Below are positions 35,709 to 43,391 of a stretch of DNA of 64,000 bases, in pieces; within the stretch, counting starts at the first letter, position 1; each line of letters opens with the position of its first letter. The stretch is from Lewinellaceae bacterium (GTDB lineage: Bacteria > Bacteroidota > Bacteroidia > Chitinophagales > Saprospiraceae), in the NCBI GenBank assembly GCA_020636025.1, contig JACJYQ010000001.1:777293-841292 (forward strand), written 5' to 3'. The notes beneath the pieces are model-generated. The model had not been told where the DNA came from. It was given only the letters and a program-made list of their open reading frames with translations, and searched no databases. Made by a program: the position numbers and the translations under genes.

Positions 35709-35754
35709 GGTGATAATTGTCACGGCCGTACTGCGCTTAGTGGGCAGAACTTTG
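35709..35754 (+). promoter_or_regulatory. Crp/Fnr-type operator and promoter before the porin gene
   Basis: GGTGATAATTGTCACG at 35709-35724 differs from the cluster palindrome at one outer base. The -7 motif GAACTTTG ends at 35754, 45 bases after the operator start. It is divergent from the dps promoter, whose operator lies 67 bases to the left. Confidence 0.75.
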
Positions 35755-35777
35755 CAACCTCAAAGTGACAACGTGCT

Positions 35778-37187
35778 ATGAACAAAAATCTCCTGTTAAT
35801 TTTATTCATTTATCCGCTGTTGACTGTTTTTGTTTTTGGGCAATTACAAGCACAATCTTCAATGCAGGATTCAACAGATCGCGAAGCGGCAAGTCTGCTG
35901 GAAATTTTGCAAAAAGGAAACTATCACGGCAGTTTTCGCGGCTTTTTCATGGCAACAGATAACAAACCTGAATTGTCAGATTATTATGCTATTGCCGCCG
36001 GTGGGAGTCTATATTTCAACACAGCAAGATTTCACGGGTTCAGCTTTAGCCAGGGAGGCATGTTTAACTACAACATTTCGTCCTCTGACTTGCTGGCAAA
36101 GGACTCAATTACCGGCGCCAAAAACAGATATGAAATCGGCCTCTTTGATGTGGAAAATCCGGACAACAAGAAAGAATTAAGTCGCGTAGAAAGATTTGCG
36201 CTTAATTACAATTGGAAGAATTCGCATCTCAGTATTGGTAGACAATTTATGCAGTCTCCATTCATCAATTTTCAGGATGGACGCATGAGACCAACGGTTG
36301 TTTCCGGCATATTATTCAACACATCCTTTCAGAACGATCTAAGGCTTGAAGGTGGCTGGATATGGGGCATTTCTCCGAGAAGTACGGTAAGGTGGTATGA
36401 CATAGGCAAGTCCATAGGTATTTATCCAAAAGGTCTTAATCCTGACGGAACTGGAAGTGGTTACCCGGAAAACCTGTCGAGTGCAGGCATTGGCATTTTG
36501 GGTGTCCATAAAACCGTGAAGAATAACACGCAACTGCAATTCTGGAACCAATATGTTGACAAAATTTTCAATACTTCTCTTGCGCAAATTGATCAGGAAA
36601 TACCATTTTCAAATGGCCGAAAACTAAGATTCGGATTACAATACACCTTCCAAACGGCCATTGGTGACGGGGGCAATCCCGATGCTGATAAAACGTATTT
36701 TCAAAAAGGCAAACAGAGCCACATTATCAGCACCCAAACAGCCTTTGAATGGAGAACCTGGCAAGTCGCGATTGCCTACACCCGTGTTGGGAAAAGCGGA
36801 CGCTTCCTTGCGCCGCGTGAATGGGGCCGGGAACCCTTCTACACATTTATGGCCAGGGAACGCATTGAGGGTAGCGGCGATTCTCATTCATTTTCAGCAA
36901 ATCTTAAGTGGCAAAACAAAGCGCGTGACCTGCAGGTGATGCTGGCTTATGGACAATTTTATTTGCCCGATGTGCTGAATACAGAACTAAGCAAATATGC
37001 TTTCCCTTCCTTCAGACAAGCAAATCTGGACATTCGCTACAAATTCAAAGGATTCCTGAAAGGGCTTTCCATGCAAACACTTGTTGTACACAAATTCCGA
37101 ACAGGCAATGTGTATGGTCTCGATAAATACATGATCAACAAGGTGGATATGTCAAATTACAATTTGATCCTCAATTACAACTTTTAA
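35778..37187 (+). CDS. OprD-like outer-membrane porin
   Basis: The protein has 469 residues with a signal peptide ending near GQLQAQ. The mature part has alternating beta-strand patterns ending in an aromatic residue (NYNLILNYNF), as needed for outer-membrane insertion. The segments GNYHGSFRGFFMATDNKPELSD and YDIGKSIGIYPKGLNPDGTG resemble Bacteroidota members of the OprD family. These make narrow channels for small anions or nutrients. The shared operator and the adjacent thiosulfate transporter genes suggest thiosulfate or another sulfur anion as the solute. Confidence 0.75.
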   Translation: MNKNLLLILFIYPLLTVFVFGQLQAQSSMQDSTDREAASLLEILQKGNYHGSFRGFFMATDNKPELSDYYAIAAGGSLYFNTARFHGFSFSQGGMFNYNISSSDLLAKDSITGAKNRYEIGLFDVENPDNKKELSRVERFALNYNWKNSHLSIGRQFMQSPFINFQDGRMRPTVVSGILFNTSFQNDLRLEGGWIWGISPRSTVRWYDIGKSIGIYPKGLNPDGTGSGYPENLSSAGIGILGVHKTVKNNTQLQFWNQYVDKIFNTSLAQIDQEIPFSNGRKLRFGLQYTFQTAIGDGGNPDADKTYFQKGKQSHIISTQTAFEWRTWQVAIAYTRVGKSGRFLAPREWGREPFYTFMARERIEGSGDSHSFSANLKWQNKARDLQVMLAYGQFYLPDVLNTELSKYAFPSFRQANLDIRYKFKGFLKGLSMQTLVVHKFRTGNVYGLDKYMINKVDMSNYNLILNYNF

Positions 37188-37194
37188 ACAGCCT

Positions 37195-37240
37195 TGTGAC
37201 AAATATCACGGATAAAGGCAGTGCACCCATCGCACTTTTG
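37195..37240 (+). promoter_or_regulatory. Crp/Fnr-type operator and promoter before the YeeE/YedE pair
   Basis: TGTGACAAATATCACG at 37195-37210 differs from the cluster palindrome at one outer base. A weak -7 motif CACTTTTG ends at 37240, 45 bases after the operator start. It lies between the porin stop and the transporter start. Confidence 0.75.
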
Positions 37241-37262
37241 CATGTAACAAAAATCATCTGGT

Positions 37263-37823
37263 ATGTCTATTCTTACACAACCCTGGTCCTGGTGGGCCGC
37301 CGGCATCATCATCGGTCTCATAGTTCCCATTCTATTGATCATTGGCAACAAGCATTTTGGCCTTTCCGCCAATCTACGGCATACTTGTGCTGCCTGTTAT
37401 CCTGCCAATATTCAATTCTTTAAATACGAGTGGAAGAAAGAAACCTGGAACATGTTTTTTGCCGGGGGAATTCTCGTAGGTGCCTTAATCGCAGCAACGC
37501 TTCTAGCTGATCCTGAACCGGTAAAGGTGGCGCCTGCCCTTGCGCAGGATCTGCAATCGTATGGCATTTCTGATTACAGCAATATGGTGCCTAACGACAT
37601 ATATTCCTGGGAAAGCCTGTTTACCCTCCGCGGTTTTGTACTACTGGTGTTCGGTGGCTTTCTGGTAGGATTTGGTTCCCGCTATGCTGGTGGATGTACA
37701 AGCGGTCACTCCATTATGGGTCTTTCGAACCTGCAAATACCTTCGTTGATCGTCACCATATTTTTTATGATCGGTGGAATCATCATGTCAAATTTTTTGC
37801 TCCCTTTCATCATGGCCCTGTAA
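37263..37823 (+). CDS. YeeE/YedE-family thiosulfate transporter, first half
   Basis: The protein has 186 residues and about four to five membrane helices. The motif GFGSRYAGGCTSGHSIMGLSNLQ, with its conserved cysteine, is the hallmark of the first half of YeeE/TsuA, which carries thiosulfate across the inner membrane by relay through cysteines. A second cysteine pair lies in RHTCAACYPAN. The other half of the transporter is the next gene, 27 bases on. In E. coli both halves are one polypeptide. Confidence 0.88.
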   Translation: MSILTQPWSWWAAGIIIGLIVPILLIIGNKHFGLSANLRHTCAACYPANIQFFKYEWKKETWNMFFAGGILVGALIAATLLADPEPVKVAPALAQDLQSYGISDYSNMVPNDIYSWESLFTLRGFVLLVFGGFLVGFGSRYAGGCTSGHSIMGLSNLQIPSLIVTIFFMIGGIIMSNFLLPFIMAL

Positions 37824-37850
37824 GGTGCTTCACTCTTTAAAAATCTGATC

Positions 37851-38378
37851 ATGTCTGACATATTATCTCCTGAAACGAATATTAACGAACAGGCCTTCCA
37901 AAACGATCTCGAAGCACGTGCGCTTGACAGCATGTGTGTCAACGAGTCTCACCTCAAGCACCCATGGTGGTACAACCTCAAGTATGCTGCTGTTGGACTT
38001 GTTTTTGGAGTCGCCTTTGTAAAAGCCGAGATCATTTCCTGGTTCCGAATTCAGGAAATGTTCCGATTTGAATCCTTCCACATGTACGGTGTTATCGGTA
38101 CAGCTGTGGTGGTGGGAGCTATTTCAGTTTGGGCCATAAAAAAATTCAATATCAGAACCATTTATGGTGAAATAATAGAATTCCATCCAAAGAAATTCAT
38201 CAAAGGGCAATTGATCGGAGCGACCATTTTTGGCCTGGGATGGGCTATGACCGGTGCATGCCCAGGACCTTTGTTTGCTCAAATTGGAACCGGTGCTCTG
38301 GTTGTTGGAGCCACTTTGCTAAGTGCGGTTGTCGGCACATGGGTATATGGCTATTTTCGGGAACAATTGCCGCATTGA
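37851..38378 (+). CDS. YeeE/YedE-family thiosulfate transporter, second half (DUF6691)
   Basis: The protein has 175 residues with an N-terminal soluble stretch of about 40 residues (MSDILSPETNINEQAF) and four membrane helices. GWAMTGACPGPLFAQIGTGA is the conserved cysteine motif of the second half of YeeE-type transporters. It is the partner of the gene just upstream. The N-terminal extension is longer than in many members. Confidence 0.87.
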   Translation: MSDILSPETNINEQAFQNDLEARALDSMCVNESHLKHPWWYNLKYAAVGLVFGVAFVKAEIISWFRIQEMFRFESFHMYGVIGTAVVVGAISVWAIKKFNIRTIYGEIIEFHPKKFIKGQLIGATIFGLGWAMTGACPGPLFAQIGTGALVVGATLLSAVVGTWVYGYFREQLPH

Positions 38379-38421
38379 GGCGAAATAGCCAGGTAGGTAG
38401 TTTTTTACGCATGCACTCCCC

Positions 38422-38429
38422 TATTTTTG
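38422..38429 (+). promoter_or_regulatory. Bacteroidota -7 box very close to the receptor start codon
   Basis: TATTTTTG matches TAnnTTTG and ends seven bases before the ATG at 38437. If used, the mRNA would be nearly leaderless. It starts the receptor/GH31 unit and marks the end of the sulfur cluster. Confidence 0.5.
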
Positions 38430-38436
38430 TGGGATT

Positions 38437-40839
38437 ATGCGACAAAAAATTCTGGGTACTCTGCTATTTTTCTCCACCCTTTTATTTGCCCAAACCAAAC
38501 CCATTTCAATTGAACTCGAAGAGCGGGAACACATTCCTATTATCGGTGCAACGGTAAAGCTGTTTGAAAGAAATGATACAGCTCGGGTGCAATTTGGAAG
38601 AAGTGATGACAACGGGAAAGTTAAATTTAAGGCTGTACCCAAACGACAGTATGTATTAGAGGCAACGTACCCAGGCATGGCAGACTTGTCAAAGGGTCTG
38701 GTTGTACAGTCATCTCAGGACAACTACCGCTTCCAGATGGAAGAGGATGCCAATATGTTGGATGTGGTTACCATCAAGGCAACTAAACCTCTTGTTCGCC
38801 AGGAAGATGATATGACCATTGTCGATCCGGAACCCATCGCGAACAGTAGTTTCAGTGTTTTTGACATACTGGAGAAAACGCCCGGACTTTTTCTCGATCA
38901 GGATGGCAATGTATATCTGAGCAGCACGACTCCTGCCACGATTTACATAAATGGACGCGAGCAAAAAATGAGTACGGAGGATTTGGCTGATGTACTCAAG
39001 AACCTTCCTCCCAACAGCATTGAACGCATTGAGATATTAAGGACTCCTTCTGCCAAATACGATGCCAGTGGCAATGGCGGCATCGTGAATCTGGTGCTTA
39101 AAAAAGGCGTTAAGATCGGCAGGACTGGCTCTGTACGTGGTGGCCTCAGACAAGGTCGATATGGAGATCAGTTCATTGGTTTTTCGTTAAACAATCATGA
39201 CGGCGGCCGGACTTCTTATTTGAATGTCAACTACGCTCACCGAAATTCATACTCAGAATTACTTACAAACAGAGAGCTTTCGGTTGATACCCTTTTGAGG
39301 CAAAATGCCTACACTGTTTCGCCCAGACAAAACATTTACATTGGTTATGGATATGGTTTTGAAATAGACAGTACCTGGACTGCCGAACTAGACGGGCGTT
39401 TCAATTATGGAAACGGCCATTCAAGTACCAATACCAATAACTCAATTCTGTTGCAACCATCCTCCGAAGTATTGGAAAACAGCCTGAATGACTTATTGAA
39501 TAACAATCATAGTTACTCAATTAACCAGGGTGTATCCAGTACCCGAAAGCTGGATACATTGGGTTCTGAACTTAAAGCTGACATTTCCTATAATTTACAT
39601 GTTAACGGTAACTTACAAGACTATTTCTTGACAGTTGGAGATCTGCCAGTCAATGAAATGGTTAGTGGGACGGGAGACATTGATGGTGTCAGACAATCAT
39701 TCTCGGCCAGGCTGGATTTGAAATATAATCTGAAGGACAAAACCAAATTTGAACTGGGTGGAAAATCTGATTGGCAGAGCTTTGAAAACAAAACAGCTTA
39801 TACCTTGAACATAAACGGGGTTGAAAACCCGGATCCTTTCCGCACAAATTCATACAATTATCGAGAGGCAATTCATGCATTATATGTTCAGGCGGCAAGG
39901 CCCTTTGGTAAGTTCCATTTGAAAACCGGGGGCAGACTGGAAAATACCAATATGAACGGTCATCAATTGATTCCGGCGGATACCTCCTTTGACATTCACC
40001 GAACTGATCTGTTTCCCTACTTGTATTTCAGTCGAAGCCTGGTAACCATTTTTGGATATGATCTCAAAGGGTATCTGGTATATCGCAGATCAATCAGAAG
40101 ACCGGGATACGGACAACTGAATCCATTTCCACGGTATCTGGATCAGTACTTGTATGAAACGGGAAACCCTGGCTTGCAACCTCAGTTTACCAATAATTTT
40201 GAGTTTAACATCAGTTTCGAAGAACGTCCTGTTTTCGCCATTGGCAGGAATTATGTCAACGATATTTTCACCAACGTAATTTATGACGATCCACAACTGC
40301 CGGGAGTAGCCAGGCGCACCTATGATAACCTGGGTAAAAACGAAGAAACCTATTTCAGGTTGGTTGGCGCTATTCCGCCCGGTGGCACCTATTTTATTGT
40401 GGCTGGTTCACAGTACAACTTGAACAAGTACAATGGATTATATGAAGGCAAGCCACTGACATTCACAAGAGGCAGCTGGTCCTTTTTCACCTATCAACAG
40501 TTGAAATTTGGCGACAATGCCAGTTTTTCCCTACACGGTTTTTATCGTTTAAAAGGGCAATCACAGTTTTACGAATTGAGTGACTTCGGAAGTCTGAATT
40601 TGAGTTACAACCACCGTTTTTTTGGCAAAAAACTCAACATTTCTGTTTCAGTCCGGGATGTTTTTTATACCAATCGAAACAAGTTTTTCCTCGATCAGGG
40701 CAGTATTTTGGCTTATGGCGAAAGAAACTATGATTCCAGACGGTTCGGCTTGAACATCAGATATAGTTTCGGATTGAAAAGACACGATGAAAATCAGGAT
40801 CCGTTTTCTGTGGAAGGTGCCGGGCAAAACGGCGATTGA
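38437..40839 (+). CDS. TonB-dependent-receptor-like outer-membrane beta-barrel protein
   Basis: The protein has 800 residues with a signal peptide (MRQKILGTLLFFSTLLFAQ). Residues about 20-95 form a carboxypeptidase-regulatory-like beta-sandwich. A plug-like domain follows (about 115-215; SSFSVFDILEKTPGLFLDQDGNVY, IERIEILRTPSAKYDASGNGGIVNL). The rest is a large beta-barrel of the OMP_b-brl_3 type (QLNPFPRYLDQYLYETGNPGL). Such proteins import large ligands or act in outer-membrane assembly; the ligand is not known. A GH31 glycosidase follows after 28 bases, so the ligand may be a glycan. Confidence 0.83.
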   Translation: MRQKILGTLLFFSTLLFAQTKPISIELEEREHIPIIGATVKLFERNDTARVQFGRSDDNGKVKFKAVPKRQYVLEATYPGMADLSKGLVVQSSQDNYRFQMEEDANMLDVVTIKATKPLVRQEDDMTIVDPEPIANSSFSVFDILEKTPGLFLDQDGNVYLSSTTPATIYINGREQKMSTEDLADVLKNLPPNSIERIEILRTPSAKYDASGNGGIVNLVLKKGVKIGRTGSVRGGLRQGRYGDQFIGFSLNNHDGGRTSYLNVNYAHRNSYSELLTNRELSVDTLLRQNAYTVSPRQNIYIGYGYGFEIDSTWTAELDGRFNYGNGHSSTNTNNSILLQPSSEVLENSLNDLLNNNHSYSINQGVSSTRKLDTLGSELKADISYNLHVNGNLQDYFLTVGDLPVNEMVSGTGDIDGVRQSFSARLDLKYNLKDKTKFELGGKSDWQSFENKTAYTLNINGVENPDPFRTNSYNYREAIHALYVQAARPFGKFHLKTGGRLENTNMNGHQLIPADTSFDIHRTDLFPYLYFSRSLVTIFGYDLKGYLVYRRSIRRPGYGQLNPFPRYLDQYLYETGNPGLQPQFTNNFEFNISFEERPVFAIGRNYVNDIFTNVIYDDPQLPGVARRTYDNLGKNEETYFRLVGAIPPGGTYFIVAGSQYNLNKYNGLYEGKPLTFTRGSWSFFTYQQLKFGDNASFSLHGFYRLKGQSQFYELSDFGSLNLSYNHRFFGKKLNISVSVRDVFYTNRNKFFLDQGSILAYGERNYDSRRFGLNIRYSFGLKRHDENQDPFSVEGAGQNGD

Positions 40840-40867
40840 ATTTACCTCATTGATAAAAAACTCAAGA

Positions 40868-43303
40868 ATGCGTCATTCATCTCTGGTTTTATGCGTTTTC
40901 CTGCTTGGCTGCAACCTTATAAATAGATTAGGTGCTCAAACAAACGTGGGAACATATCAGTCCGGCTATTCCCGTGTTGACAATACATTCAATTTCCCAT
41001 GTCAACATGCAGATGTTCAACTAGAGGTCTGCACAGCAACCATGGTTCGAATCCGTACTTCATGGTCCCGGAAATTCGAAGAAGACGAGCCTTGGATGGT
41101 GGTAAAATACCAGTGGCCTGCTGTTGACATAGAAAGCTATGAAGAAAGTGACCGCTTCATGATTAAAACTTCATCGGCTCATATGTCCCTGCTGGAAATC
41201 ACCATTTGGAAAGCCCCGTTTTCAATTGAAATTCGCGATAGTAATGGTGTTTTACTTTGTAAAGAAGAGATGGGAGCAGAAACCAACAATGGTGCCGTAT
41301 GGTGTACAAAAACAATGGGACGCTCTGAACACTTTTTCGGCTTTGGCGAGCGAATGGACTTTTGCGATCAACGAGGGAAAAAACTCACTTTACATGTAGG
41401 GCGCGGTCAAAAACGGCCGCACATTCTGGGCGCTTATAATACACTCGAAGCCAATTACTGCCCGGTACCCTTTTTCATGAGTACAGCGGGATATGGTATT
41501 TTCTTGCACAACTCGTATGCTTCTGAATGGGATATGGGGCACAGTGACCAGCATTCTTACCGCTTTGGAGCAGTTAATGGCGAGCTTGATTATTATTTCA
41601 TTTACGGGCCGGGATTTCCGAATATATTGGACCAATATACCGATCTGACAGGAAAGGCTCCCTTATTACCACTCTTTGCCTTGGGTTTACATGTAGGTAC
41701 TTACAGCGGAGGCACCTGGGGTCATGAAGAACTTACCTCGGCAGATTATGTAGTGAATCTGGTGCGTAAATTTCGAGAGGAAGGCATTCCTTTAGATGTG
41801 CTGCATTTAGACTCTACCTGGAGGCTATTTGGAAAGAACGGCGGCAAAGGCGCTACTACATTTGAATGGCGTGAAACCTTTACCAATCCAAAAGCCATGT
41901 TTGATAGTCTGTACAACATGCATATCAATATGGCAGGTGTACACCTGCGTCCACGTTTTGATAATGGCAACAAACTTAACTTGCTGGAACAGGCTCAAAA
42001 ACTGCATTACACCTACCCTGAAGCTGATGGCCCCGGGGAGTTTGTCAATTTTTTTGATGACAAGGCTGTTGACTGGTGGTGGAACCACGGTGTCATGCAG
42101 GTAGCCTCGCAGGGAGTGAAATTTGTAAAAACCGATGAGGGAAGCGCCTTTGGCCACCTGGCCAATGAAAGCGATAAAACTGGTCCTTCCGGCCCTGAGG
42201 CAGAGCGGCTTCACAATCTTTTCCCTTTAGCCTATGCGAAAGCGCCATACGAGCATTTTGCCAAATTGAATAACATGCGTGGCATGAATCATACCCGCGA
42301 AGGTTTTGCCGGCATCCAACGATACCCTTTCATCTTCGCCGGTGACTGGCCCAGCGAATGGCAATACTTTGCGCCGGTAATAAAGGCGGGTCTGAATATT
42401 GGTCTTTCCGGTGTTGGCAATTGGGCGCATTGCATGGGTGGGTTTGAGCACAATGCGGATCCCGAACTGTATATCCGCTGGTGTCAGTTCGGATTGTTAA
42501 GCCCGATCGCTCATTTGTTTGGCATGGATCACCCAGGCTATAAAGAGCCCTGGAATTACGGGGAAGAAGCCCTCAGGATTTTTAAAAAATATGCGCAGTT
42601 CCGTTACAGACTATTGCCTTACCTGTATTCCACTATGTACGAAAACCACCAATTTGGTAAGCCGGTGATGCGAGCCCTGGTGTTTGAATATCAGCGTGAT
42701 GAAAATGTGTATTCCATTGAAGATCAGTATATGCTCGGACAAAGCCTGATGATTTGCCCGGTGACAACCAAAGGCGCTCAAACAAGGGTGGTTTACCTGC
42801 CTGAAGGTGAATGGTACAACTATAACACTGGTGAGCTATTTTCCGGAAGACAATATATTCAGGTGTTAACGCCTCTCGATGAGATACCCATTTTCGTAAA
42901 AGCTGGCACCATCATTCCACTTCGAGAACCGGTTCAATACGTAGGAGAAAAACCGGATGATCTGATAACACTTCAGATATTTCCAGGACGAAGTGCTAAA
43001 CTCTTTCTTTACGATGATGATGGAATAAACATAGATTACAAATTGACTTTTACCAAGATTGGGTGCATGTCAGGAAAAGACAAGCTAGGTATAGAATTAA
43101 GCAAAATAACCAACAATTACCCTACCCCAAACAGGCGCTATTTGTTGGAAGTCAAGGCTTTAAAAACCCCAACATCAATTTCATTAAATGGAATTGACTT
43201 AAAGCCAGAGAAGGACTGGCATTATGATGGCAATCAAATGTTGATCAAGTTAACAGAACCAATTTATGAGGAACAATTTCAATGGGTTCTGATCAACTTT
43301 TAA
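40868..43303 (+). CDS. Secreted glycoside hydrolase family 31 enzyme (alpha-glucosidase or alpha-xylosidase)
   Basis: The ATG at 40868 (MRHSSLVLCVFLLGC) is chosen because it starts a signal peptide and leaves 28 bases after the receptor gene; longer frames lie inside that gene. The 811-residue protein has an N-terminal beta-sandwich (about 30-260), a catalytic barrel (about 265-600) and C-terminal beta-domains. The nucleophile is D423 in KFVKTDEG and the acid/base is D493 in FAGDWPSEW. Substrate choice among alpha-glucoside, alpha-xyloside and sulfoquinovoside cannot be made from sequence. It may be a lipoprotein, since LLGC lies near the signal end. Confidence 0.88.
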   Translation: MRHSSLVLCVFLLGCNLINRLGAQTNVGTYQSGYSRVDNTFNFPCQHADVQLEVCTATMVRIRTSWSRKFEEDEPWMVVKYQWPAVDIESYEESDRFMIKTSSAHMSLLEITIWKAPFSIEIRDSNGVLLCKEEMGAETNNGAVWCTKTMGRSEHFFGFGERMDFCDQRGKKLTLHVGRGQKRPHILGAYNTLEANYCPVPFFMSTAGYGIFLHNSYASEWDMGHSDQHSYRFGAVNGELDYYFIYGPGFPNILDQYTDLTGKAPLLPLFALGLHVGTYSGGTWGHEELTSADYVVNLVRKFREEGIPLDVLHLDSTWRLFGKNGGKGATTFEWRETFTNPKAMFDSLYNMHINMAGVHLRPRFDNGNKLNLLEQAQKLHYTYPEADGPGEFVNFFDDKAVDWWWNHGVMQVASQGVKFVKTDEGSAFGHLANESDKTGPSGPEAERLHNLFPLAYAKAPYEHFAKLNNMRGMNHTREGFAGIQRYPFIFAGDWPSEWQYFAPVIKAGLNIGLSGVGNWAHCMGGFEHNADPELYIRWCQFGLLSPIAHLFGMDHPGYKEPWNYGEEALRIFKKYAQFRYRLLPYLYSTMYENHQFGKPVMRALVFEYQRDENVYSIEDQYMLGQSLMICPVTTKGAQTRVVYLPEGEWYNYNTGELFSGRQYIQVLTPLDEIPIFVKAGTIIPLREPVQYVGEKPDDLITLQIFPGRSAKLFLYDDDGINIDYKLTFTKIGCMSGKDKLGIELSKITNNYPTPNRRYLLEVKALKTPTSISLNGIDLKPEKDWHYDGNQMLIKLTEPIYEEQFQWVLINF

Positions 43304-43391
43304 CTATTCTTAAGGAGAATACATCACTCTCACACTTGATTATTACTTGGTTGCCTCTCTAAAAATACCATCGAGCATAAATCTGAAAAAA

